Below, piece after piece: positions 1-6,570 of a stretch of DNA of 9,649 nucleotides. The stretch lies in contig CALIIP010000082.1 of assembly GCA_938018045.1 (NCBI GenBank), positions 1 to 9,649 on the forward strand, read 5' to 3'. How positions within the stretch are numbered: the first letter of the stretch is position 1; each line of letters opens with the position of its first letter. The notes beneath the pieces were generated by a model, which saw only the letters and a program-made list of their open reading frames with translations, made no database searches and had not been told where the DNA came from. The DNA is from an uncultured Flavobacteriaceae bacterium (GTDB taxonomy: Bacteria > Bacteroidota > Bacteroidia > Flavobacteriales > Flavobacteriaceae). Made by a program: the position numbers and the translations under genes.

Positions 1-60
1 AAGCAAATTAAAAAACTAAGTTGATAAACAACTCAACGAATAAACAATTACACAGTTTTT

Positions 61-366
61 ATGTATATATACAACGTAACCATAAACATAGACGACAGCA
101 TTCATGACCAATGGTTAAAATGGATTCACAATCACATTCCAGATGTATTAGCAACAGGTCGTTTTGTGTCTGCGAAACTCTCACAAGTATTGGTTGAAGA
201 AGAAATGGGTGGAACTACATATTCTGTTCAATACACAGCCAAAACACGCAAAGATTTGGATGATTATTATCAATTTGATGCAGAAAAATTGAGGAACGAT
301 AGCGCACAATTTAATGGTAAATTTGTGGCTTTTAGAACGGAATTAAAAATTATTAAAGAATTCTAA
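61..366 (+). CDS. DUF4286 family small protein
   Basis: This 101-residue cytoplasmic protein has no signal peptide or membrane segment. It resembles the uncharacterised DUF4286 family, small proteins of about 100 residues in Bacteroidota; its biochemical role is unknown. Visible features are an N-terminal strand (MYIYNVTINID), a helix with Trp residues (HDQWLKWIHNHIP) and alternating strand-helix segments. These would suit a small ferredoxin-like or dimeric alpha/beta-barrel fold, which is inference. The start is the ATG following a T-run. Its stop codon TAA directly abuts the ATG of rsmA with no spacer, so the two are probably cotranscribed and translationally coupled. The 60 bases upstream contain no clear TAnnTTTG element, so the promoter may lie outside the window. 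They hold only a weak 5-bp stem (AGTTG/CAACT, 19-33). Family assignment is by recall of sequence character. Confidence 0.8.
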   Translation: MYIYNVTINIDDSIHDQWLKWIHNHIPDVLATGRFVSAKLSQVLVEEEMGGTTYSVQYTAKTRKDLDDYYQFDAEKLRNDSAQFNGKFVAFRTELKIIKEF

Positions 367-1155
367 ATGAGCGTAAGAGCAAAAAAACATCTTGGACAAC
401 ATTTCTTAAAAGACGAAGAAATTGCAGAAAATATTGCTAATTCTTTAATTACTGATACTTATAATGATGTGTTAGAAATTGGTCCTGGAATGGGTGTTTT
501 AACAAAATATCTACTCAAAAAAGACTACAACACACACGTTATTGAAATTGATAGGGATTCGATTGCTTATCTTGAAACGGCAAAAAAAGTTCAGAAGTTA
601 AACATCAATATCATTGAAGGAGATTTTTTAAAAATTGATATAAAATCATTACTTGGTGATAAGCAGTTTGCCATTATTGGTAACTTCCCTTATAATATTT
701 CTACGCAGATTGTCTTTAAAACGTTAGAAAATCGTCATCTGATTCCAGAATTTTCAGGAATGTTTCAAAAAGAAGTTGCAATGCGTATCGCAGAAAAAGA
801 AGGAAGTAAAGTCTACGGAATCTTATCTGTTTTAACACAAGCATTCTATGATGTAGAATATCTTTTTACGGTTCCGCCAACGGTTTTTGATCCACCACCA
901 AAAGTAGAATCTGGAGTGATTAGACTTATCAGAAAAGAAAATTATACGCTTCCTGTTGATGAAAAATTATTTTACAGAGTTGTAAAAACAGGTTTTAACC
1001 AACGAAGAAAAATGCTTCGCGGAAGTTTAAAGTCTTTAAATTTATCGGATAAATTAAGAGAAGAACCTATATTTGCCATGCGTCCGGAACAACTATCAGT
1101 AAAACAATTTATTGAACTGACGGCAAAAATTGAGCAAGATGGAATTAGAGATTAA
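367..1155 (+). CDS. rsmA: 16S rRNA dimethyladenosine transferase RsmA (KsgA)
   Basis: RsmA uses S-adenosylmethionine to dimethylate two adjacent adenines (A1518 and A1519, E. coli numbering) in helix 45 of 16S rRNA during late 30S assembly. The 262-residue length is normal. Visible motifs are the N-terminal KKHLGQHFL (6-14), SAM motif I LEIGPGMG (36-43), the acidic ribose-binding end of strand 2 (VIEIDRD, 58-64), EGDF (84-87) and the catalytic NFPY (106-109). NFPY is the Asn-x-Pro-Tyr motif of N6-adenine methyltransferases; most proteobacteria have NLPY. The VPPTVFDPPPKVESGV stretch and the C-terminal FNQRRKMLRGSL also fit the family. The ATG follows the DUF4286 stop without a gap. The 3' end overlaps mgtE by 17 bp, so all three genes look like one transcription unit. 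Confidence 0.97.
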   Translation: MSVRAKKHLGQHFLKDEEIAENIANSLITDTYNDVLEIGPGMGVLTKYLLKKDYNTHVIEIDRDSIAYLETAKKVQKLNINIIEGDFLKIDIKSLLGDKQFAIIGNFPYNISTQIVFKTLENRHLIPEFSGMFQKEVAMRIAEKEGSKVYGILSVLTQAFYDVEYLFTVPPTVFDPPPKVESGVIRLIRKENYTLPVDEKLFYRVVKTGFNQRRKMLRGSLKSLNLSDKLREEPIFAMRPEQLSVKQFIELTAKIEQDGIRD

Positions 1156-2494
1156 TAAAGAGCTTTTCGAACACATAGAACTTCTGATTCAAAATCAGAA
1201 CGATACTGCTATTCTAGAAATGCTTGCAGATGAGCATCACGCAGATATTGCTGAAATTTTAGACGAGTTGTCACTCGATAATGCAACCTATATCATCAAA
1301 CTTTTGGACAGTGAAAAGACGTCTGATATTTTGATGGAATTGGATGAGGATATTCGTGAAAAAATTCTTGGAAATCTTTCTGCTAAAGAGATTGCAGAAG
1401 AACTTGAAGAACTAGATTCTGATGATGCAGCAGACATTCTTGGTGAACTTTCTGAAGAGCGTCAAGAAAGAGTTATCTCTCAAATAGATGATGATGAACT
1501 TGCTGCTGATATTAAGGAGTTACTTACCTATGAAGATGATTCTGCGGGAAGTATCATGGCAAAAGAATTGGTAAAAGTCAATGAAAATTGGACGATTCCA
1601 AGATGTATAAAAGAAATGCGTTTACAAGCTGAAGAAGTAACGCGTGTGCATTCAATTTATGTGATTAATGATGCTGAACAATTGATTGGACGTTTGTCGT
1701 TAAAAGATTTATTAATTGCTCCTGCCAAAGGAAATATCTCTAAAATTGTAAGACCAAAAGTAGATTCGGTAAATGTGATTGAAAACGTTGAGGAAGTTGC
1801 AAAAATCATGCAAAAATATGACCTTGAAGCCATTCCTGTAGTAGATGATAAAATGATATTATTAGGTAGAATTACCATTGATGATATTGTTGATGTGATG
1901 AAAGAAGAAGCGGAAAAAGATTATCAATTAGCGGCTGGTATTTCACAAGATGTTGAAGCAGATGATAGTATTTGGGAACTCACAAAAGCACGTTTACCTT
2001 GGTTGGTTCTCGGTTTATTTGGAGGTCTTGGAAGTGTTTTTATTATGGAAAGTTATGAAGATATCATGGCAAATCCAACACTTGGTAGACTCTTTTTCTT
2101 TACACCTTTAATTGCTGCAATGGCAGGAAATGTAGGTGTTCAATCAAGTGCAATTATCGTACAAGGTTTGGCAAATGATGTCGTAAAAGGAAGTCTTTTT
2201 AACAGGTTATTAAAAGAAGTTGGATTGAGTTTAATAAACGGAATAGTTTTAGGAATCCTTGTTATTATTTTTGGGATTATCACCAAAATGACCTTTACAT
2301 TTAGCCTTACAATTGCTATTTCTATGTTGTGTGTAATTATTGTTGCAGCACTTATCGGAACTTTTGTACCTATTGTTTTAGACAAACGAGGTATTGATCC
2401 TGCAATTGCTACAGGACCATTTATTACAACAAGTAATGATATTTTCGGAATTTTCTTATTCTTTTATATTGCAAAGTTAATGTTAGGTTTTTAA
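1139..2494 (+). CDS. mgtE: Magnesium transporter MgtE
   Basis: MgtE is an inner-membrane Mg2+ channel/transporter gated by intracellular Mg2+. With the ATG at 1139 the protein has 451 residues, the usual length. An in-frame TTG at 1130 is possible but less likely. Domains in order: an acidic MgtE_N superhelix (about 25-130) with repeated EELDSDDAADI-like helices, a CBS pair (about 138-255, including HSIYVIND and DLEAIPVVDD), the plug-helix region with AAGISQDVEADDS (265-277), then a five-helix membrane domain (about 285-451). The membrane part carries the family motifs GNVGVQSSA (330-338) and DPAIATGPFITTSND (420-434); the final Asp corresponds to the pore Asp of characterised MgtE. The start lies inside rsmA (17-bp overlap), so there is no leader for an M-box riboswitch of the kind seen in Gram-positive mgtE genes. 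The acidic cytoplasmic domains are the likely Mg2+ sensor. Confidence 0.96.
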   Translation: MELEINKELFEHIELLIQNQNDTAILEMLADEHHADIAEILDELSLDNATYIIKLLDSEKTSDILMELDEDIREKILGNLSAKEIAEELEELDSDDAADILGELSEERQERVISQIDDDELAADIKELLTYEDDSAGSIMAKELVKVNENWTIPRCIKEMRLQAEEVTRVHSIYVINDAEQLIGRLSLKDLLIAPAKGNISKIVRPKVDSVNVIENVEEVAKIMQKYDLEAIPVVDDKMILLGRITIDDIVDVMKEEAEKDYQLAAGISQDVEADDSIWELTKARLPWLVLGLFGGLGSVFIMESYEDIMANPTLGRLFFFTPLIAAMAGNVGVQSSAIIVQGLANDVVKGSLFNRLLKEVGLSLINGIVLGILVIIFGIITKMTFTFSLTIAISMLCVIIVAALIGTFVPIVLDKRGIDPAIATGPFITTSNDIFGIFLFFYIAKLMLGF

Positions 2495-2502
2495 CCATTT
2501 CA

Positions 2503-3708
2503 TCAAACTATCCAAGACTTAATTTTAGAGTAAACTTTAGGGTTACTCAATAATTCTACATGATTCGTTTCATAAGAGATGTAGGTATTGACCTTCTTGA
2601 AATTCAAATCTTTATCAGTGTTTTTATGTTTTCCTAAAGCGCTTTTTACAAATACCATTTTATCACCTAATAATTGTGAAGGTTTCACTAAAGATTTTTT
2701 GCCTGAAACGGCTGCTATACTATAACACTCAACATTTTCTGGTAATGATATATGCTCCCTTTTATCTCCCTGCATTTTAAATCGATCACTATCTTTCCAT
2801 TCTTTATCTAGTAAGTTTCCATATCTCAAGTCAGTTACACCTGCACTTCTAATTTTTCCTAAACGTGCAAATGGTTTTGCATAAGGAATGGCTTCCAAAA
2901 TAACATCCAAATAATTTCCCATTTTCTCTAAAGGAGCGCCATGATGTGGTGTCCCCAAAAAGACAATTTTTTTGAGATGTTTTACCCAAGACTTATCTTG
3001 CTGTTGACCATAGTAAAACGCACTTCGTGATACTAAACCTCCCATACTATGTGAAATAATGACTATTTCTTCAACAGGAACTGACCAATTTAAGACCAAT
3101 TCTTCTAGCAATTCATTTAACTCTTGTCCGTTGGTTGAAATATGACGACCACTATTATAATTTAAATAAATAGGCGTTCTATCTAGTTCTTTTGATAATT
3201 TTGTACCATGATTATGCTCATTGTGAGTCCACTGTATATCATTCATACATGAACCATGCACCATCAAAATAATTTTTCCATTGATATTTGGATACGCTTT
3301 TTTAAGACTTTCACTATCAAGAGAAATAGCATTTGCTTGATGCCTAAATTGCATCCTAATTTCTAAAGGATTTTTATTTTTTTCTAAGTGATCACCAATT
3401 ACTCCATTTAAAACAGCGCGAATGGCTTGCTTTTTTTCAGTCGATTCAATTTTTCCAAGTACAGAAGTTAATTTCCCCAAAGCTTTATCTGTACCATTTC
3501 CAATGAAACTAGTGCTCCACCTAATGCTTTTATAAGTGACTCCAGCAACTTTGGTGATTAAATGCTGAATTGGTGTAGATGGCAAAAAAGGAGGATGAAC
3601 AACGCGCTTATGCATGGCTTCGACCAAGTCTGTAACGCCAATAGTAGCATCAGTAATTAATCGAGTTATGCCCTGCAAATCAGAACTTAAATTTTTCTTG
3701 TTTGACAT
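2503..3708 (-). CDS. Alpha/beta-hydrolase, esterase/lipase type (PGAP1/LipA-like)
   Basis: This is a predicted serine hydrolase of 401 residues without a signal peptide, so probably cytoplasmic or membrane-associated; the substrate is unknown. The hydrolase core starts near residue 143. It shows the oxyanion-loop motif VHGSCMND (150-157), the nucleophile elbow SHSMGG with Ser221, and LGTPHHGAP (251-259), common in bacterial and PGAP1-like lipases. Candidate acid Asp349 (LLGDKMVFV) and candidate base His383 (TNHVELL) complete the triad. The first 140 residues are a mostly helical extension with the motif VTDLVEAMH (25-33), which I recall from related bacterial hydrolases. The gene is last in the leftward tadA-trmH run, 23 bp after the methyltransferase stop, with no promoter match in that gap. 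It ends 8 bp from the mgtE stop on the other strand. The fold is sure; the specific reaction is not. Confidence 0.85.
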   Translation of the reverse strand: MSNKKNLSSDLQGITRLITDATIGVTDLVEAMHKRVVHPPFLPSTPIQHLITKVAGVTYKSIRWSTSFIGNGTDKALGKLTSVLGKIESTEKKQAIRAVLNGVIGDHLEKNKNPLEIRMQFRHQANAISLDSESLKKAYPNINGKIILMVHGSCMNDIQWTHNEHNHGTKLSKELDRTPIYLNYNSGRHISTNGQELNELLEELVLNWSVPVEEIVIISHSMGGLVSRSAFYYGQQQDKSWVKHLKKIVFLGTPHHGAPLEKMGNYLDVILEAIPYAKPFARLGKIRSAGVTDLRYGNLLDKEWKDSDRFKMQGDKREHISLPENVECYSIAAVSGKKSLVKPSQLLGDKMVFVKSALGKHKNTDKDLNFKKVNTYISYETNHVELLSNPKVYSKIKSWIV

Positions 3709-3731
3709 TTAAGTTTGTTATTGAAACGTTA

Positions 3732-4262
3732 TTAAAATTGTGTCTTTTTAAATAAATCCCAAAGAACCACTCCACAACTCACCGAGATATTCAAGGAATG
3801 TTTTGTTCCAAATTGCGGAATTTCAACACAATAATCTGATTGAGAAACAACTTCTTGTTGTACACCTTTTACTTCGTTTCCAAAAACTACTGCGTATTTT
3901 TGATGTTTCTCAATCTTAAAATCTTGTAGCATTGTTGCGTTATCCGCTTGCTCAATAGAGACAATTTTAATTTTTGAATCTTTTAATTTTTGAATCAATT
4001 CTATAGTATCTTCAACATATTCCCAATCTACAGATTCTGTTGCACCAAGCGCTGTTTTATGGATGTCTTTGTGTGGCGGTTTTGCTGTGATCCCGCAGAG
4101 AAAAATTTTCTCAATTACAAATGCGTCGCTTGTTCTAAAAACAGAACCAATATTATTTAGACTTCTTATATTATCCAACACAACGATAATTGGAGTTTTG
4201 TCGGCACTTTTATATCCTTCAACATCTACTCTATCGAGTTCGCTGTTTTTAAGTTTTCTCAT
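3732..4262 (-). CDS. TrmH/SpoU-family RNA 2'-O-methyltransferase
   Basis: This SPOUT-fold enzyme should transfer a methyl group from S-adenosylmethionine to a ribose 2'-OH in tRNA or rRNA; which RNA is modified cannot be read from the sequence. All three SpoU motifs are present in 176 residues: motif 1 NIRSLNNIGSVFRTSDAF (31-48) with the invariant Arg43, motif 2 VVFGNEVKGV (125-134), and motif 3 VEIPQFGTKHSLNISVSCGV (146-165), which forms the trefoil-knot cofactor pocket. It lacks the extra N-terminal L30e-like substrate-binding domain of RlmB/TsnR types, so it is a minimal SpoU protein. The start follows the tadA stop after only 5 bp (all A on the coding strand), which points to cotranscription with this other RNA-modifying enzyme. 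The name TrmH is avoided as a symbol because Gm18 specificity is unproven. Confidence 0.93.
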   Translation of the reverse strand: MRKLKNSELDRVDVEGYKSADKTPIIVVLDNIRSLNNIGSVFRTSDAFVIEKIFLCGITAKPPHKDIHKTALGATESVDWEYVEDTIELIQKLKDSKIKIVSIEQADNATMLQDFKIEKHQKYAVVFGNEVKGVQQEVVSQSDYCVEIPQFGTKHSLNISVSCGVVLWDLFKKTQF

Positions 4263-4267
4263 TTTTT

Positions 4268-4717
4268 TTAATTCAAATTTCTTTTTTCAATAAAAAACTG
4301 AGTCAGCAATTTACTACATTCTTCTTCTAAAACACCTGAAACAATTTTTGTCTTTGGATGTAAGGTCGTTTTCATATTCATATAACCTCTTTGCTCATCA
4401 CGAGCACCAAAAACAATCTTTCCAATTTGTGTCCAATAACTTGCGCCTCCACACATTTGGCAAGGTTCAAGTGTAACATATAGTGTGCAATCTTTTAGAT
4501 ATTTTCCTCCAAGATAATCTGCTGCTGAAGTAAATGCTTGCATTTCGGCATGTGCAGTTACATCGTTTAGCATTTCGGTAAGATTATGTGCTCGTGCAAT
4601 AATTTTCTCTTTACATACAATTACAGCACCTATCGGAACTTCATTTTTTTCGTATGCAAGTTGTGCTTCTTGTAGCGCACGCTTCATGAAATAAATATCA
4701 TCAAAAGGATTTTCCAT
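4268..4717 (-). CDS. tadA: tRNA-specific adenosine deaminase TadA
   Basis: TadA deaminates adenosine 34 of tRNA-Arg(ACG) to inosine, allowing one tRNA to read CGU, CGC and CGA. The 149-residue protein carries the zinc deaminase signature HAEM (56-59), with His56 as ligand and Glu58 as proton shuttle, and PCQMC (85-89), with Cys86 and Cys89 as ligands. The family stretches EVPIGAVIV (26-34) and CGGASYWTQIGKIVFGARDE (89-108) follow, the latter typical of TadA rather than guanine or cytosine deaminases. The ATG at 4717 is chosen because the PFDDIYFMKRAL segment before the deaminase core looks conserved; a second Met (residue 11) would remove it. It is the first gene of a leftward operon with the SpoU methyltransferase and the hydrolase. 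A TATATTTG element ends only 4 bases before the ATG, predicting a leaderless or nearly leaderless mRNA. Confidence 0.96.
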   Translation of the reverse strand: MENPFDDIYFMKRALQEAQLAYEKNEVPIGAVIVCKEKIIARAHNLTEMLNDVTAHAEMQAFTSAADYLGGKYLKDCTLYVTLEPCQMCGGASYWTQIGKIVFGARDEQRGYMNMKTTLHPKTKIVSGVLEEECSKLLTQFFIEKRNLN

Positions 4718-4741
4718 AGAGCAAATATAGTCGTAGTTTTG
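4711..4741 (+). promoter_or_regulatory. Predicted dxs promoter
   Basis: On the plus strand, TTTC (4711-4714), a 19-base spacer and TAGTTTTG (4734-4741) match the Bacteroidota promoter form, with a perfect TAnnTTTG. The predicted transcription start is about the G of the GTG at 4747. The -33 box overlaps the tadA start codon, so this promoter and the tadA promoter occupy the same DNA on opposite strands. TTTTG in a T-rich stretch can arise by chance, hence the moderate confidence. Confidence 0.5.
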
Positions 4742-4752
4742 TTTTTGTGAAA
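4722..4752 (-). promoter_or_regulatory. Predicted tadA operon promoter
   Basis: Read on the minus strand, TTTC (4752-4749), a 19-base spacer and TATATTTG (4729-4722) match the Bacteroidota -33/-7 promoter form (about TTTG / TAnnTTTG); the -7 box is perfect. The predicted start of transcription falls at or within a few bases of the tadA ATG. The -33 box lies over the first codons of dxs. The prediction rests on sequence alone. Confidence 0.6.
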
Positions 4753-6519
4753 CACAATTTGCTTAAAAATATTAATATTCCTGAAGATTTACGAAAACTT
4801 TCTAAAGAAGAGTTACCTCAACTTGCACAGGAATTACGATCATTTATTATTGATATTGTTGCAACAAAAGAAGGACATCTTGGTGCAAGTTTAGGTGTTG
4901 TTGAACTCACAATTGCGCTACATTATATTTTTGACACTCCAAATGATTTATTAGTTTGGGATGTTGGTCATCAAGCGTATGGTCATAAAATTTTAACTGG
5001 TAGAAAGGATGTTTTTCATACAAATCGTCAACTAAACGGAATCTCAGGATTTCCAAAAATAAGCGAAAGTGAATATGATGCTTTTGGTGTTGGCCACAGT
5101 TCTACATCAATTTCTGCAGTTTTAGGAATGGCAATTGCATCACAATTAAAAGGAGAAAAAGAAAAGCAACATATTGCAGTGATTGGTGATGCATCTATTG
5201 CGGCAGGAATGGCATTTGAAGGTTTGAATCATGCAGGAGTTACAGATGCAAACGTATTAATTATTCTAAATGACAATGCCATGGGAATAGATCCTAGTGT
5301 TGGTGCATTAAAAGAATACTTCACCAATGTAAAAGCTGGAAAATCTGTTAGAAAAAATAATATTATTGAAGCCTTAAACTTCAATTATTCTGGTCCAATT
5401 GACGGAAATGACATCAATGGGTTGCTTTCAGAACTTAGTCGCTTAAAATCGATAAAAGGTCCTAAATTTTTACATGTAATTACCACCAAAGGAAAAGGAT
5501 TAAAACAAGCAGAAGAAAATCAAGTATTGTATCATGCTCCAGGGAAATTTGACAAGAATACTGGTGATAGAATTACAAGTATAGATATAAATAATCCTCC
5601 AAAATACCAAGATGTTTTCGGATTGACTTTGGTTGAATTGGCTAAAAAAAATAAAAATATTGTTGGAATAACTCCTGCAATGCCTACAGGAAGTTCGCTG
5701 AAGTTTATGTTAGAACAAATTCCTGAAAGAGCATTTGACGTTGGTATTGCTGAGCAACATGCAGTAACATTTGCAGCAGGTTTAGCAACTCAAGGAATGA
5801 CTCCTTTTTGTAATATTTACTCTACTTTTTTACAACGCGCCTACGATCAAGTTATTCATGATGTGGCATTGCAAAATTTACCAGTTATATTTTGTTTAGA
5901 TAGAGCAGGAATCGTTGGTGAAGATGGCGCTACGCATCATGGTGTTTTTGATATTTCGTATTTAAGATTGATTCCGAATATGATTCTTTTTGCTCCTATG
6001 AATGAAACAGAATTACGTAACATTATGTTTACTGCGCAACTTGGTTTAGAGCATCCTATTGCTATTCGTTATCCTAGAGGAAGAGGAACTACAACTAATT
6101 GGGAGACTCCTTTTTCAAAAATTGAGATTGGTAAAGGCACACAATTATCCGAAGGGAATAAAGTTGCCATACTAACTGTTGGAACTATAGGAAATATAAT
6201 TATCGAACTTGAAAAAGAATTGCCAAAGAATACCATTTCGCATTTTAATATGCGCTTTATAAAACCTTTGGACGAACAAATTTTACATCAAGTTTTTAAA
6301 AAATTTGACAAAATAATAACTATTGAAGATGGTGTTATAATTGGCGGATTTGGAAGTGCTATTCTAGAGTTTGTTTCAGAAAATAAGTATGCTAATAAAA
6401 CAATAAAACGTCTTGGTGTTCCAGACAATTTTATTGAGCATGGTAAGGTGGAAGAGCTAAATGAAATTATTGGGCTCGATAAGGATTCAATACTAAAAGA
6501 AATTAAAAAAATATTATAA
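4747..6519 (+). CDS. dxs: 1-deoxy-D-xylulose-5-phosphate synthase
   Basis: Dxs condenses pyruvate and glyceraldehyde 3-phosphate, using thiamine diphosphate (TPP) and Mg2+, to make DXP, the entry step of the MEP isoprenoid pathway. The 590-residue length is slightly shorter than the E. coli enzyme. The N-terminal TPP domain has GHLGASLG (43-50) with His44, WDVGHQAYGHK (71-81), GVGHSSTS (114-121), GDASIAAGMAFEGLNHAG (147-164) as the GD..N diphosphate/Mg motif, and NDNAMGIDPSVG (175-186). The pyrimidine domain (about 285-455) has GIAEQHA (333-339) with catalytic Glu336 and DRAGIVGEDGATHHGVFD (385-402). A transketolase C domain follows. No ATG is available: in-frame codons back to the TAG at 4717 offer only GTG (4747) or TTG (4759), and the first in-frame ATG is at residue 128, well inside the enzyme. 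GTG is preferred; TTG would remove four residues. Confidence 0.96.
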   Translation: MKHNLLKNINIPEDLRKLSKEELPQLAQELRSFIIDIVATKEGHLGASLGVVELTIALHYIFDTPNDLLVWDVGHQAYGHKILTGRKDVFHTNRQLNGISGFPKISESEYDAFGVGHSSTSISAVLGMAIASQLKGEKEKQHIAVIGDASIAAGMAFEGLNHAGVTDANVLIILNDNAMGIDPSVGALKEYFTNVKAGKSVRKNNIIEALNFNYSGPIDGNDINGLLSELSRLKSIKGPKFLHVITTKGKGLKQAEENQVLYHAPGKFDKNTGDRITSIDINNPPKYQDVFGLTLVELAKKNKNIVGITPAMPTGSSLKFMLEQIPERAFDVGIAEQHAVTFAAGLATQGMTPFCNIYSTFLQRAYDQVIHDVALQNLPVIFCLDRAGIVGEDGATHHGVFDISYLRLIPNMILFAPMNETELRNIMFTAQLGLEHPIAIRYPRGRGTTTNWETPFSKIEIGKGTQLSEGNKVAILTVGTIGNIIIELEKELPKNTISHFNMRFIKPLDEQILHQVFKKFDKIITIEDGVIIGGFGSAILEFVSENKYANKTIKRLGVPDNFIEHGKVEELNEIIGLDKDSILKEIKKIL

Positions 6520-6549
6520 AAAAAGGGAGCGAAATTTGCTCCCTTTTTT
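6518..6549. terminator. Bidirectional intrinsic terminator between dxs and the protease gene
   Basis: A GGGAGC/GCTCCC stem (6525-6530 with 6538-6543) encloses a 7-base loop. It is flanked by an A-run on the left and a T-run on the right, so the stem can extend by A-T pairs and gives a U-tract whichever strand is transcribed. It begins at the dxs stop codon and lies 21 bp past the stop of the convergent protease gene. It should end both transcripts. Confidence 0.9.
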
Positions 6550-6570
6550 AATTGATTTATATATAATTTT

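Noticed and set aside
1..19. A possible 3' end of an upstream plus-strand gene (frame 2 reads SKLKN then TAA at 17-19)
   Set aside because: Five codons at the window edge cannot be distinguished from chance.
19..33. A small hairpin AGTTG/CAACT before the DUF4286 gene
   Set aside because: Five pairs with no U-tract; too weak to call a terminator or a regulatory structure.
1130..1138. TTG at 1130 as the mgtE start
   Set aside because: The ATG three codons later is a stronger start and gives the usual N-terminus for the family.
1657..2385. Antisense open frames at 1657-1878 and 2140-2385 (minus)
   Set aside because: They lie opposite the CBS and membrane parts of mgtE, and their translations show no domain or independent start context.
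2528..2548. A 6-bp inverted repeat GAGTAA/TTACTC with a 9-base loop, near the mgtE and hydrolase 3' ends
   Set aside because: It is AT-rich, lies within the hydrolase coding sequence and has no T-run on either side, so it does not qualify as an intrinsic terminator.
4063..4293. A plus-strand open frame opposite the SpoU methyltransferase and tadA junction
   Set aside because: Ser/Leu/Ile-rich composition typical of an antisense shadow; the opposite strand carries complete conserved motifs.
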